From the NCBI GenBank assembly GCA_002928735.1, contig PERL01000001.1, forward strand, positions 124,001-188,000: 64,000 nucleotides of DNA, written 5' to 3'. Shown one piece after another: positions 1-8,590 of the stretch (position 1 is its first letter; every line of letters starts with the position of its first letter). The stretch comes from Hyphomicrobium sp. Lineage in GTDB: Bacteria; Pseudomonadota; Alphaproteobacteria; Rhizobiales; Hyphomicrobiaceae. The position numbers and the translations under genes are program-made. The notes below the pieces were generated by a model. The model searched no databases and was not told the origin of the DNA. It was given only the letters and a program-made list of their open reading frames with translations.

Positions 1-414
1 CCGCTCACAGACATCCCGCGGCGACGTCGCGTTCGCCCCGAACGATGGACGGTTCGCTTTGGCCGCATACACATAAACATCGTTGCGATCGTCGGCCGCG
101 GCGCGTACGGGCGTGATGTGCAGCTTCAGCGTCTCTGTCCCCCACACACCCATGATATGATTGACGATCCCATAGATCCCTTGCACCGTGGCGGCATCCA
201 CCGGATCCGTTTCGCGGGTCAGCAGGTCCGCCACCATCGATGTGACCTTTCCGAAGCGCCGGTCGATCGAGACCGCCCGAGTCACCTCGATTACCCCGAT
301 GAATATGATCAACAGCACCGGAACAAGGAGGCTGAACTCGACGGCGGCAATACCGCGCTTGTCACCGGCGAACCGGCGGCCAGAAGCGGAAGTTTTTTTC
401 GTGATCTCGGACAT
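1..414 (-). CDS. TadE-like minor pilin, partial (C-terminus outside window)
   Basis: A reading frame on the minus strand opens with an ATG at 414 and is still open at base 1, so only the first 138 codons are present. After a short basic leader it has the TadE hallmark: a charged stretch ending in GIAAVEFSLL, followed by one hydrophobic helix (VPVLLIIFIGVIEV) at about residues 27-45. Family knowledge: TadE-type pseudopilins are processed by a prepilin peptidase and help assemble Flp/Tad pili at the inner membrane. It follows a second TadE-like gene 45 bases upstream and is probably co-transcribed with it. The function of the C-terminal part cannot be judged because it is cut off. Confidence 0.8.
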   Translation of the reverse strand, partial: MSEITKKTSASGRRFAGDKRGIAAVEFSLLVPVLLIIFIGVIEVTRAVSIDRRFGKVTSMVADLLTRETDPVDAATVQGIYGIVNHIMGVWGTETLKLHITPVRAAADDRNDVYVYAAKANRPSFGANATSPRDVCER

Positions 415-459
415 GATGGCCTCGGAATGATGGAGCAAAACGGTATGCTGTCCGCTTGA

Positions 460-1056
460 TTAGAAGTTTTCGCTTCGGAACGTCGCCACCGACTGGATCA
501 GCGATCCACCGCTAACAAGCGGAACGCCATCTGCTGGACGCATCAGAATGTATTGGAGATAAGGCAGTTTCAACGGCATCGTCCAATCGTAACAAACCGT
601 CACGAGCACGACCTGCGATCCGCCGCCCGCCGAATCTGAGACCGCGCCCGTCGTATTGGCCTGTGTCGTCATTTGGCCGTTGGTTGCGCAGGCCGTCGGC
701 GTGATATCGGACCAGTCGCCCGAATTCTGCACGTGAATGTAGATATTGTTGCAGTCCCTTTGCAGGTAGGAGCCGCCGGACTCGCAAACGAGATTTTTGA
801 AATCGCCCAATGTCATATTGGCGCGTTGCGCCTGACCGGTACGAATCTTTCGCGACGCCTTCTCCACCGCCTGATCGAGCGTGTTGATCGTGAAGAACTG
901 CAAGCCGATCGCCATGATGCCGAGTACAAACGCGAGAAATGGCGCGGCTACGAGGCCGAATTCAACTGCGGTGACACCGTCCTGGTTCTGCTTGAAGAGC
1001 CCGAGCAGGGTCGCGGCTTTCACAGTATTCGCCTGACGAGAACTATTCGGAACCAT
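460..1056 (-). CDS. TadE-like pilus assembly protein
   Basis: A 198-residue protein starting at the ATG at 1056; an upstream in-frame start at 1110 would add 18 residues that look unlike a leader. The basic N-terminus is followed by the TadE/TadG signature DGVTAVEFGLV and one membrane helix (about residues 32-52); the rest should face the periplasm. Several cysteines (CESGG, RDCNNIY, TACATN, VTVCYDW) could form disulfides there. It lies upstream of the partial TadE-like gene on the same strand. The family is known from Flp/Tad pilus biogenesis; the specific role of this copy is inferred. No prepilin peptidase or ATPase gene is visible beside it in the window. Confidence 0.8.
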   Translation of the reverse strand: MVPNSSRQANTVKAATLLGLFKQNQDGVTAVEFGLVAAPFLAFVLGIMAIGLQFFTINTLDQAVEKASRKIRTGQAQRANMTLGDFKNLVCESGGSYLQRDCNNIYIHVQNSGDWSDITPTACATNGQMTTQANTTGAVSDSAGGGSQVVLVTVCYDWTMPLKLPYLQYILMRPADGVPLVSGGSLIQSVATFRSENF

Positions 1057-1258
1057 ATCCAAGACCCCACTAATCTCACGCCCGCAACATCCTGAATGGA
1101 CGGTACGCAACCTGAGTGATGATGTGAGGAGTAAAGCAAGTTCGAATAAAGATTAGGCCAATCCGAGCCTATCAAATTTAATAAAAACTACACAAAATTG
1201 CTCTGCCGTTCGAAAGACTTTATTGACCATAAATGGCACTCGCCCGCTCAACAAAAAA

Positions 1259-1278
1259 AGGCCCCCTCTCGGGAGCCT
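1259..1278 (-). terminator. Rho-independent terminator after the CpaC-N-like gene
   Basis: On the minus strand an eight-pair stem with a GAGA loop (AGGCTCCC/GGGGGCCT, one G-T pair) is followed directly by seven T residues at 1252-1258. It lies 35 bases past the stop of the gene at 1314-1826 and separates it from the TadE pair. Confidence 0.85.
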
Positions 1279-1313
1279 CTTTATAACAGATCGCAACGGT
1301 CAGCTAAGCGGCC

Positions 1314-1826
1314 TTATTGGTTAGCCTGCGCGTTTCCAGACGCACCGTCAGAGCCAGACTCGGAAAATTTTGTTTTGCTCGACGAGCTCTGCACGACTTG
1401 GTTGAAGTACCCAGCTTCATCGCCGATTGTGATCGTCGGCGCACAGTTCGGGTTGCAGCTGAACGATTTGCGCAGTCCGGCGCGGCTGATATTGACGATG
1501 CCGCGCTCATCACGCTCCACAACCACGCGCTGGTCCTGGATCACGTTCTTATCGCCATCCAGCGCGATGATGTTTGTGATGCCAAAGGTCTTTCCAGTAA
1601 TGACGAGCATGTTGCCCGACTGAACGGTCACGTCGGCGATCGAAGGGTTGCCGACAATAATCTCGGATACAGCGCGGGGCAGCCGCAGCAGTTGCGACTG
1701 ATCATACCGGACAACGAGGTCTTCTGCAGCCACGGCCGGCACTGCCTGACCGCTCAGGATCATAATCGGTAGCGCCACGAGCGGCACAACGGCCCGCATC
1801 ACACTCATTCTCGCCTTCCGCAACAT
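1314..1826 (-). CDS. Stand-alone secretin N-terminal (CpaC-N-type) pilus protein
   Basis: A 170-residue exported protein. The ATG at 1826 is preceded by GAGAGG at a good distance. A signal peptide (basic MLRKARMSVMR then a hydrophobic run ending AVPAVAA) leads into the domain at the start of CpaC/RcpA secretins, recognisable from the pattern LRLPRAVSEIIVGNPSIADV, then a TGKTFGITNII segment. Full secretins continue with a channel domain of several hundred residues; here the protein stops after a short tail with two close cysteines (CNPNC) and a Ser/Gly-rich end. It is thus a periplasmic accessory protein of a pilus or secretion system, not a secretin. A strong terminator follows it, so it is probably its own transcription unit. 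Confidence 0.75.
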   Translation of the reverse strand: MLRKARMSVMRAVVPLVALPIMILSGQAVPAVAAEDLVVRYDQSQLLRLPRAVSEIIVGNPSIADVTVQSGNMLVITGKTFGITNIIALDGDKNVIQDQRVVVERDERGIVNISRAGLRKSFSCNPNCAPTITIGDEAGYFNQVVQSSSSKTKFSESGSDGASGNAQANQ

Positions 1827-2436
1827 CGCCAGACCTCTCACTCGAATATGTCTCGACCCGATTAGGTCAGGAAATGGTGAAAGAAGTGCAAACGGATGTG
1901 CCGGAACCGCTCGCACGATATCGCGACGCCACCGGTTCCGAGGCCGGCATCACGCCATCCAGCAAATTTTACGCACAGTTACGGTGCCGATCCGGCAGTT
2001 AGCCACCCTCTGAGCACAGGACTGAAATCCTCGTGGCAAACAATGCCGATGTAGTCAGCCGGCCCCTAACCCACCCCGGCGTGTAGAACGCCGAGTTCCG
2101 ATCTAGACATCCCCACCGCAGCAACAGCATAAAATAAAACAAAACTCAGCATAACGAATTATTAGCGATGAGATTGAATGATTTTCCAAGCAAAAGCATA
2201 GTTTTACAAAAAATTATCCAGAGAATATACTTGATTTATACTTCCAGCAGACATGAAAGATGGGGTTGCGATCCAAGCATTCACACTCTAGCAACAAGTA
2301 TTGCGCGCGAAAGTTCGGCGCTTTTACCTCAGTTTAACATCTGGGGCTGTAAGTTAGCTTCAGTTCAGACGCACTGGGCCGAACCCCTGCAACTGAGCTT
2401 TAGTGAAACCGAACCAGTGGATTGGGAGACTACATC
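1827..2436. other. 610-base intergenic region upstream of the Flp pilin genes
   Basis: No convincing gene on either strand. The right half (about 2110-2330) is clearly AT-richer than its surroundings. It presumably holds the promoters of the leftward CpaC-N-like gene and the rightward pilin genes. A short hairpin (GGCGT/ACGCC) lies near 2088-2104. I could not identify a confident -35/-10 pair. An open frame at 2168-2440 lacks a ribosome site and any family resemblance. Confidence 0.5.
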
Positions 2437-2595
2437 ATGACGAACTTTTCGCGCTTCCTGAAGGACGAGTCGGGCGCAACGGCTATCGAATACGGCCTGC
2501 TCGCCGCTCTGATCGGCGTTCTGCTCATCCCGGGCCTGACCGCCCTCCGTACCGCCCTCGACGGCACCTTCTCGGAAGTCGGCGCAGCCCTCTAA
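2437..2595 (+). CDS. Flp-type type IVb pilin
   Basis: A 52-residue protein from the ATG at 2437, with GGGAGA about seven bases upstream. It has the complete short Flp prepilin layout: a charged leader MTNFSRFLKDESG, the cleavage/processing motif G-ATAIEYG (small residues, then Glu and Tyr, the type IVb pilin signature) and one hydrophobic helix LLAALIGVLLIPGLTAL. Family knowledge: a TadV/CpaA-type prepilin peptidase cleaves after the Gly and the mature pilin polymerises through the helix. A terminator follows, so it can be expressed alone and at high level. A second, similar pilin lies 336 bases downstream. Confidence 0.9.
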   Translation: MTNFSRFLKDESGATAIEYGLLAALIGVLLIPGLTALRTALDGTFSEVGAAL

Positions 2596-2662
2596 TTCCG
2601 AACCTACGGTGTCTCCTTCGGGAGAAGCCGGGTTCGAATTGAAGGCGGCCAATTCGGCCTCG

Positions 2663-2692
2663 AAACCCACCCGGCCCATGCCGGGTGGGTTT
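2663..2692 (+). terminator. Strong Rho-independent terminator after the first Flp pilin
   Basis: A 13-pair perfect stem (AAACCCACCCGGC/GCCGGGTGGGTTT) with a CCAT loop, followed by TTTTG. It lies 67 bases after the pilin stop codon. A smaller hairpin (TCTCC/GGAGA) near 2611-2625 precedes it. The 336-base gap between the two pilin genes holds nothing else that I can identify. Confidence 0.9.
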
Positions 2693-2931
2693 TGCTTTAA
2701 GAGCCTTCGTTTGAGCTGCGGAGTGTGCCCGGATCGCGGCGATCTTTCGGCCAATAAGACAATGTTCACCGTAGCCCTAATCGCCGGAATTCAAGGACTT
2801 CAGAGCGTCGGCATTTCACGAGATGTTAAGCCCGGACAGCATAGTTTTATCTAATCGGACAATGGCACGTTGGCTCTGTCTCGCGCACGAGACAAAGCGA
2901 CAAAGGCAAGCGGTACACGCGGGAGTTGGTG

Positions 2932-3084
2932 ATGCTGAAAACGTTTCTGAACGACGAATCCGGCGCCACCGCCATCGAGTACGCACTCATAACCGCACTC
3001 ATAGCAATTCTTCTCGTGCCAGGGCTCACCAACGTGGGTACGAACTTGAATGGCTCGTTCACAACGATCAGCACGTCGTTCTAA
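2932..3084 (+). CDS. Second Flp-type pilin
   Basis: A 50-residue paralogue of the pilin at 2437, starting at the ATG at 2932 with GGGAG seven bases upstream. It shares the leader pattern (MLKTFLNDESG), the processing site G-ATAIEYA and the hydrophobic helix, ending in a Ser/Thr-rich tail (SFTTISTSF). The two pilins agree almost perfectly around the cleavage site but differ in the tail, so they may be major and minor subunits or condition-specific variants. It runs toward dapE, which is on the opposite strand 18 bases beyond its stop; I see no terminator in that gap. Confidence 0.9.
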   Translation: MLKTFLNDESGATAIEYALITALIAILLVPGLTNVGTNLNGSFTTISTSF

Positions 3085-3102
3085 ATTCGTTACGTCGCCG
3101 GC

Positions 3103-4284
3103 CTAGTCAGAGTCCTGACGCGTCGGAACGGCATCCGCACGAATGACGAGTCGGTAGATTTCGGTCAACCGGCCGAGATCCTGCAGCGGAACGCACTCGT
3201 CCACCTGATGGATGGTGCGGTTGACGAGCCCGAATTCAACCACCGGGCAATAATCCTTGATAAAGCGGGCATCCGACGTCCCTCCCGACGTCGATAGACC
3301 AGGCGTTCGCCCGGTCACAGCCTGCACTGCGGACGTAAGCGTATCGACCAACGGTCCCCGCTCCGTCAAAAACACGTCCCCCGTCCCCGCAAACGAAACG
3401 TCATACCGCGCGCCCGTTGCCAAAGCCGCCGCCTCGCACTGCAGCCGCACCCACTCCTCAATCGTCGCCCTCCGCCAAATATCATTGTAGCGAATGTTGA
3501 ACGTCGCCGTCGCAAACGCCGGGATCACATTCGCTGCCGTATTCGGCACCGACACGATCGTCACCTGACAATTCGACGGCTCGAAGTGCCGCGTCCCTTC
3601 ATCGATGCGCGTACCGCTGAGACGCGTGATGAACTGCGCCAGCTTCGGCAGCGGATTGTCAGCCCGGTGCGGATAGGCCGCATGCCCCTGCACCCCGTGC
3701 ACGACCAGTTCACCCGTCACCGACCCGCGCCGTCCAATCTTGATTTCATCGCCCAGCGCATCCGGATTGGACGGCTCGCCCACAATCGCCGCATCAAGCC
3801 GTTCGCCGCGCTCCGCCAACCACTGCAAAACTTTCACCGTCCCGTTGATCGACGGCCCTTCCTCGTCACCCGTGATCAGCAACGAAACCGACCCCGTGTC
3901 CTCACCTGCTGCAATCGCGCGCGCCACCGCTGCGACGAAGCAGGCGATGGCGCCCTTCATGTCAACCGCGCCGCGCCCATAGAGAACGCCATCCCGGATT
4001 TCCGCCGCGAAAGGATCAGAATGCCACGCCGCCACATTCCCGGGCGGCACCACATCCGTATGTCCTGCAAAGCAGAGATTTGCCCCCGTTGTGCCGCGCC
4101 GGGCATAGAGGTTTTCGATATCCGGCGTGCCGGCCTCCTGGAAAGTCACCCGTTCGCAAATGAACCCCAACGGCTCCAGAACGGACTGCAGCAACGTCAG
4201 CGCGCCGCCCTCCTCCGGCGTGACGCTGCGGCACTGGATCAGGGCCCGCGCCAATGCAACGGGGTCGGTCACGTCAAGAGTCAT
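3103..4284 (-). CDS. dapE: Succinyl-diaminopimelate desuccinylase
   Basis: A 393-residue M20-family zinc hydrolase that hydrolyses N-succinyl-LL-diaminopimelate to LL-diaminopimelate and succinate in the lysine and peptidoglycan-precursor pathway. Visible motifs: metal-binding FAGHTDVVPPG, YGRGAVDMKG with the shared Asp, the catalytic GDEEGPS, and the dimer-domain motif GHAAYPHRADNP, with TSGGTSDARF near the C-terminus. The length is normal for DapE. It lies downstream of dapD in the same direction with one small gene between, suggesting a dap transcription unit. Confidence 0.96.
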   Translation of the reverse strand: MTLDVTDPVALARALIQCRSVTPEEGGALTLLQSVLEPLGFICERVTFQEAGTPDIENLYARRGTTGANLCFAGHTDVVPPGNVAAWHSDPFAAEIRDGVLYGRGAVDMKGAIACFVAAVARAIAAGEDTGSVSLLITGDEEGPSINGTVKVLQWLAERGERLDAAIVGEPSNPDALGDEIKIGRRGSVTGELVVHGVQGHAAYPHRADNPLPKLAQFITRLSGTRIDEGTRHFEPSNCQVTIVSVPNTAANVIPAFATATFNIRYNDIWRRATIEEWVRLQCEAAALATGARYDVSFAGTGDVFLTERGPLVDTLTSAVQAVTGRTPGLSTSGGTSDARFIKDYCPVVEFGLVNRTIHQVDECVPLQDLGRLTEIYRLVIRADAVPTRQDSD

Positions 4285-4413
4285 GAGATGAAGCCGGTTG
4301 TGGATCTGCCATAAGTCGGCGACCCTACCGCTTGCCGCCGCCGTTTAGAAGCGCGCGCGGTGAGGCGATCAAACCGCGCCGCAGGTTGCAGATCGCACGC
4401 CGTGGGACGTTCG

Positions 4414-4701
4414 CTAGTCGCGCGTCCGCCGCCCAAACGCGCCACCACTCCGGCGATCGCCCGCGCGCCGGTCAGGTCCCGTATAGCTGCCAGTTTGCGC
4501 CACCCGGCGGTCGCCCGCCGCTGCAGCGCGCCGTTCTTCAGCTTGACGATTACGGATCGCCTCATCCATGGCGGCCTGCGCAGCCGCCAGCGCCGACGAC
4601 TCGAGGTCGGCCGTCGAAGACCCGCTCGGTTGGAATGTCTCAATCAATGTGCGCAAAATGCCCACACCCGCCTCCGGAAATAACCGCGCGCCAAATTGCA
4701 C
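4414..4701 (-). CDS. Small hypothetical protein between dapD and dapE
   Basis: A 95-residue frame beginning with a GTG at 4701, 28 bases after the dapD stop. The N-terminus is mildly hydrophobic (GARLFPEAGVGILRTLIETF); the middle is an Ala/Glu/Arg-rich probable helix; the C-terminus repeats a DRR motif (GPDRRAGDRRSGG). I do not recognise a family. In favour of coding are its position in the dap cluster and the regular charged pattern; against it are a weak ribosome site and an overlapping frame at 4281-4643 on the same strand that is less protein-like. It may be cytoplasmic and nucleic-acid-binding given the basic tail, but that is a guess. Confidence 0.5.
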   Translation of the reverse strand: MQFGARLFPEAGVGILRTLIETFQPSGSSTADLESSALAAAQAAMDEAIRNRQAEERRAAAAGDRRVAQTGSYTGPDRRAGDRRSGGAFGRRTRD

Positions 4702-4729
4702 GCATCGGTAGTATGCCGGAGGTTTGTCC

Positions 4730-5572
4730 TCAATCTCTCAAGAGATCGTTAATGCTCGTCTTGGATCGTGTTTTTTCGTCAACGCGTTTCACAATCACCG
4801 CACAGTAGAGGTTTGGCCCCGGCTCGCCGTTAGGCAACGGCTTACCCGGCATAGTTCCCGAAACAACCACGGAGTAGGGCGGCACCTTGCCGAACATCCG
4901 CTCGCCCGTCGCCCTGTCGATGATCGTCGTCGAAGCACCGAGATACACACCCATCGACAACACCGACCCCTCACCGACCTGCACGCCTTCAGCCACTTCC
5001 GCCCGCGCACCGATAAAGCAATTGTCCTCAATGATCACGGGGCCCGCCTGCAGCGGCTCCAACACGCCGCCGATCCCAGCGCCCCCCGAAATATGACAGT
5101 TTTTGCCGATCTGCGCGCATGACCCGACCGTCGCCCACGTATCGACCATCGTCCCCGATCCGACATAGGCGCCCAAATTGACGAACGACGGCAGCAGCAC
5201 TGCACCGGGAGCGATGTACGCCGACTTGCGCACATAGGCGCCGGGCAGTACCCGAAACCCGCCCTTCTTGAAATCGTCCGCAGTCCAGCCCTCGAATTTC
5301 GGCGCCACCTTGTCCCAGTAGAACGAGCCCGCCGGACCGCCCGCGATCAAACTCATATCGTTCAACCGGAACGACAGAAGGACGGCTTTCTTCAGCCACT
5401 GATTCACGACCCAGCCGTCCGCACCCCTTTCCGCCACCCGCGCCTCGCCCTTATCGAGCAAATTGAGCGCCGCCTCGACGGCATCGCGAACTTCGCCCTT
5501 GGTGCCGCTCGTGATTTCGTCCCGCGCCTCCCAGGCAGCTTCAATCGTCTTTTGCAGGTCGGCGTGCGCCAT
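4730..5572 (-). CDS. dapD: 2,3,4,5-tetrahydropyridine-2,6-dicarboxylate N-succinyltransferase
   Basis: A 280-residue enzyme that succinylates tetrahydrodipicolinate in the succinylase branch of lysine/DAP synthesis. The start is the ATG at 5572 (GAGGA upstream, protein [10 protein letters not shown]); the open frame extends to 5872 but that part is not DapD-like. The C-terminal half is a left-handed beta-helix made of hexapeptide repeats (for example [42 protein letters not shown]), with the hallmark [15 protein letters not shown]. Product length matches the family. It is the first gene of the leftward dapD - small gene - dapE cluster, providing two steps of the same pathway. Confidence 0.96.
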   Translation of the reverse strand: MAHADLQKTIEAAWEARDEITSGTKGEVRDAVEAALNLLDKGEARVAERGADGWVVNQWLKKAVLLSFRLNDMSLIAGGPAGSFYWDKVAPKFEGWTADDFKKGGFRVLPGAYVRKSAYIAPGAVLLPSFVNLGAYVGSGTMVDTWATVGSCAQIGKNCHISGGAGIGGVLEPLQAGPVIIEDNCFIGARAEVAEGVQVGEGSVLSMGVYLGASTTIIDRATGERMFGKVPPYSVVVSGTMPGKPLPNGEPGPNLYCAVIVKRVDEKTRSKTSINDLLRD

Positions 5573-5945
5573 GGGGGAGGTCCTCGCATATGAAAGCTCT
5601 GAATGGGATCGCCGCCTTGTGCCGCCCCACCCCCCACCTGTCAACGCCGGACGATAGCCCGCCGCCGCGCGCCCTCGCCGCAATGGAGCGAGGGAACGCG
5701 CAGCGCCCCCCCCTTTCGTCATCCTCGGCCCAGCGAGCCACAGACGAGCACCGGCCGGGGATCCAGCAATAGAATAGCGCCGCAGGCGCACCTCACACCC
5801 CGGCGACCTACTGCCGGCTGCCGGTTGCCCGCCAACCACCGCCCCATTCACGCCGCCCGCGAATCCGCTCACTCTGCCGCCGGATCAACCATGATCCGCA
5901 CGGCCCGCCTGTCGCGGCCGCCAACCGAACATGAGAGACAATCCC
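5573..5945. other. Divergent intergenic region between dapD and the lysine-rich protein gene
   Basis: 373 bases, very GC-rich, with long C-runs on the + strand. It should contain the dapD promoter (leftward) and that of the rightward gene at 5946. A stem CCCTCGC/GCGAGGG lies near 5670-5700. I see no convincing coding region, although several frames are open by chance because stop codons are rare at this composition. Confidence 0.5.
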
Positions 5946-6185
5946 ATGGCAAAGAGTGCGAGCACGGGTAAGAAAGTGGCCTCCTCGGCCGCCAAAGTTT
6001 TGAAGAGCAAGACCGCGACGAAGGCCGAAAAGGCCGTTGCCGCCTCCGCCCTGACGCAGAAGGGCTCGACTGAAAAGACCAGCGCCAAGGTCGCCTCGTC
6101 CGCCGGCAAGATCCTCAAGAGCAAGACGGCTTCAAAGGAAGCTAAGTCCGCCGCCGCCTCCGCGCTCACACAGAAGAAGCGATAA
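5946..6185 (+). CDS. Lysine/alanine-rich two-repeat protein
   Basis: A 79-residue, strongly basic protein. The ATG at 5946 is preceded by GAGAGAC; another ATG at 5931 would add five residues. It consists almost wholly of two copies of a ~30-residue unit, KVASSAAKVLKSK followed by AVAASALTQK and KVASSAGKILKSK followed by SAAASALTQK, separated by a short linker. Composition (Lys, Ala, Ser, Thr) resembles histone-H1-like or DNA-compacting proteins, but I do not recognise a characterised family and the function is unknown. It is monocistronic: a strong terminator follows 33 bases after the stop. Confidence 0.75.
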   Translation: MAKSASTGKKVASSAAKVLKSKTATKAEKAVAASALTQKGSTEKTSAKVASSAGKILKSKTASKEAKSAAASALTQKKR

Positions 6186-6218
6186 CCGACCGTTCAAGAC
6201 CCAATCTGAGCCTTCCCG

Positions 6219-6248
6219 CGTCTTCGATCCCCGATCGAAGACGTTTTT
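6219..6248 (+). terminator. Rho-independent terminator after the lysine-rich gene
   Basis: A perfect 11-pair stem CGTCTTCGATC/GATCGAAGACG with a CCC loop and a TTTTT tail. It also lies just before the stop codon of the convergent tlpA-like gene. Confidence 0.92.
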
Positions 6249-6259
6249 CTTATGCCCGC

Positions 6260-6910
6260 CTACCTCAACGCCTCCGCAATCAGTGCCTTGGCCGCCGGAA
6301 CGTCCCACTCAGCCGGTCCAGGAAGCCGCCCCAACTCCTTCCCATCCTTGCCGATGAGAATCGTCGTTGGCATCCCGACCGCGCGCAGGCCATTGCCCGC
6401 CTTCATTGTCGGGTCGATGTAGAGTTTCAGGTTCGCTATCCTGATCTCGTCGAAAAATTTCCGCGCCGCATCCTTGCCCGCGCGATCGAGGCTCAACGCA
6501 ACCACCTCAAACTGATCCGAGCCCATCTCCTTCTGCAGCCGGTCGAGCGACGGCATCTCGTGCCGGCACGGCAGGCACCAAGTCGCCCACAGGTTCAACA
6601 GGACGACCTTGCCCTTGAAATCCGTGAGCGTCTTAGCCGCCCCGGCTTCGTCACTGAAGGAAACATTGGCCAGTTCCACCGGCGGCGACTTGCGCACGAA
6701 CGCGACGAGGCTATCGCCCCCGCCAGCCCCCGCCTCTGCCGGTTTGGCGGGAGCCGCCTCGGCCGCCACACTCTTTTCCGCGCCCTTTTCATTGTCAGGC
6801 CCGCCCTGCGTGACGTATACCGCCGCAAACCCCAGCGCCGCCGCAGCCAGCGCCGCGCCGATCAAACTCAAGCGCGAAGCGGCCGGTTCGCGGCCGTTTT
6901 TGTCCGTCAT
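6260..6910 (-). CDS. tlpA: TlpA-family thiol:disulfide interchange protein
   Basis: A 216-residue membrane-anchored periplasmic thioredoxin. An N-terminal helix (about residues 14-34, [19 protein letters not shown]) is followed by an Ala/Pro/Glu-rich linker and a thioredoxin fold with the active site [13 protein letters not shown] and the cis-proline motif GMPTTILI. TlpA-type proteins reduce periplasmic disulfides, classically for cytochrome oxidase copper centres and cytochrome c maturation; a SenC-type protein that would use such reduction is encoded at 33083. It is divergent from argH with 41 bases between start codons, so the two probably share a promoter region. Confidence 0.88.
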   Translation of the reverse strand: MTDKNGREPAASRLSLIGAALAAAALGFAAVYVTQGGPDNEKGAEKSVAAEAAPAKPAEAGAGGGDSLVAFVRKSPPVELANVSFSDEAGAAKTLTDFKGKVVLLNLWATWCLPCRHEMPSLDRLQKEMGSDQFEVVALSLDRAGKDAARKFFDEIRIANLKLYIDPTMKAGNGLRAVGMPTTILIGKDGKELGRLPGPAEWDVPAAKALIAEALR

Positions 6911-6951
6911 CGATTAACCTTTGCTTCTCAAGGCTCAAGGAGAGCCCACAC

Positions 6952-8358
6952 GTGACGAGTGAATCCAACAAAATGTGGGGCGGACGGTTCGCCATGTCCC
7001 CGGCGGAGATCATGGAGGAGATAAATGCCTCCATCGGCTTCGACAAGGCGCTTGCCCCGCAGGACATTCGCGGATCGAAGGCGCACGCGGCCATGCTCGC
7101 CGACGCCGGCATCATAACGCAGGCCGACGCGGATGCGATCATCGCCGGTCTCGACAAGGTCGCAGCCGAAGTGGCTGCCGGCACGTTCGATTGGAAGCGC
7201 GCCCTGGAAGACGTTCATATGAACGTTGAAAGCCGCCTCAAAGAAATCGCCGGCACGCCCGCCGGCCGCCTGCACACGGCCCGCTCGCGCAACGACCAAG
7301 TTGCCACCGATTTCCGCCTCTGGGTCCGCGATCAGATCGACGGCATCGACGCCGCGCTCAAATCGCTGCAATTGGCCCTCGCCAAAAAAGCCGAGGCGCA
7401 TGCCGCCACCGTCATGCCGGGCTTCACGCATTTGCAGCCCGCCCAACCCGTCACGTTCGGCCACCATCTCCTGGCCTACGTCGAAATGTTCGCGCGCGAC
7501 CGCGGACGTTTCGCCGATGCCAGAAAGCGCCTCAACGAAAGCCCGCTCGGCTCCGCAGCGCTTGCCGGCACCTCGTTCCCCATCGATCGCCACAAGACCG
7601 CTGCCGACCTCGGCTTCGACCGGCCGATGTCGAATTCGCTCGATGGCGTCTCGGACCGCGATTTTGCATTGGAAACATTGGCCGCCGCCACCATCGCAGC
7701 CGTCCATCTCTCGCGGCTGGCAGAAGAGATCGTGATCTGGATGACGCCGCAGTTCGGCTTCATCACGCTCACCGATAAATTCACGACCGGCTCATCGATC
7801 ATGCCGCAAAAGCGCAACCCCGACGCCGCCGAACTCTCGCGCGCCAAAGTCGGCCGCATCGCCGGTGCCTTCCAAAGCCTTGTCATGGTCATGAAGGGTC
7901 TGCCGCTCGCCTATTCCAAGGACATGCAGGAAGACAAGGAAGTCACCTTCGACGCCATCGCATCCCTGAAGCTCGCCCTCGCCGCCATGGCCGGCATGGT
8001 CGGCGACCTCGAACCCGTGCCCGAGCGCATGCGCGCCGCCGCCGGCCGCGGCTTCTCCACCGCCACCGACCTGGCCGACTGGCTCGTCCGCGAACTGAAA
8101 ATGCCGTTCCGTGACGCCCACCACGTCACCGGTACCATCGTCAAACTCGCCGAAACGCAGGGTTGCGACCTCGAAGCCCTGCCGCTGGAGGCCATGCAGC
8201 GCGTCGAGCCCCGCATCACACAAGACATCTACAGCGTTCTATCTGTTGAGAATTCCGTGAAAAGCCGCACCAGCCATGGGGGAACTGCGCCACAGAACGT
8301 CCTCAAAATGGCGCAAGGTTGGCTCGCGTGCTTGGAATTGGGGTCCAAGACCGGCTAA
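6952..8358 (+). CDS. argH: Argininosuccinate lyase
   Basis: A 468-residue enzyme catalysing the last step of arginine synthesis (argininosuccinate to arginine and fumarate). It starts at a GTG at 6952 with a very good AAGGAGAG ribosome site. Fumarase/aspartase superfamily signatures: MWGGRF at the start, [28 protein letters not shown] and the signature loop [12 protein letters not shown] carrying the catalytic serine. Length is normal. The next gene on the strand (lptM) begins 19 bases after the stop, then lysA follows after an opposing methyltransferase gene, an arrangement often seen in alphaproteobacteria. Confidence 0.97.
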   Translation: MTSESNKMWGGRFAMSPAEIMEEINASIGFDKALAPQDIRGSKAHAAMLADAGIITQADADAIIAGLDKVAAEVAAGTFDWKRALEDVHMNVESRLKEIAGTPAGRLHTARSRNDQVATDFRLWVRDQIDGIDAALKSLQLALAKKAEAHAATVMPGFTHLQPAQPVTFGHHLLAYVEMFARDRGRFADARKRLNESPLGSAALAGTSFPIDRHKTAADLGFDRPMSNSLDGVSDRDFALETLAAATIAAVHLSRLAEEIVIWMTPQFGFITLTDKFTTGSSIMPQKRNPDAAELSRAKVGRIAGAFQSLVMVMKGLPLAYSKDMQEDKEVTFDAIASLKLALAAMAGMVGDLEPVPERMRAAAGRGFSTATDLADWLVRELKMPFRDAHHVTGTIVKLAETQGCDLEALPLEAMQRVEPRITQDIYSVLSVENSVKSRTSHGGTAPQNVLKMAQGWLACLELGSKTG

Positions 8359-8377
8359 AAGGAAGTCCTGGTTCAAG

Positions 8378-8584
8378 ATGTTAGGCCGATTGATGCTGAA
8401 GCCCATCGCCCAACTGTCGCTCGTTTTCGCTGTTGCCGCGCTCGCGTCCGGCTGCGGCATCAAGAGTGGCCTCGACGCGCCGGAAGCCAAATCCACGGCC
8501 TCCGCCGAAAGCGGCCAGGGCAAACCGGAAGGCGCAGCCGCCAAGCCTCACCAGGGCTTCATCCTGGACGGCCTCATTCGCTAA
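8378..8584 (+). CDS. lptM: LptM-type small lipoprotein
   Basis: A 68-residue lipoprotein. The leader MLGRLMLKPIAQLSLVFAV ends in a lipobox ALASGC; after the lipidated Cys comes GIKSGLDAPE, matching the LptM/YifL pattern CGxKGxLxxP. A second in-frame ATG at 8393 also gives a usable leader. The E. coli homologue helps LptD, the lipopolysaccharide transporter, reach its correct disulfide state. The position between argH and lysA is typical. The C-terminal half is a low-complexity Ala/Gly/Lys tail. Family assignment rests on the lipobox-proximal motif and context. Confidence 0.75.
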   Translation: MLGRLMLKPIAQLSLVFAVAALASGCGIKSGLDAPEAKSTASAESGQGKPEGAAAKPHQGFILDGLIR

Positions 8585-8590
8585 CGGCCG

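Noticed and set aside
5603-5971. + strand frame upstream of the lysine-rich gene
   Set aside because: Pro/Arg-rich random composition in a GC-rich intergenic stretch; the real start at 5946 is in another frame with a good ribosome site.
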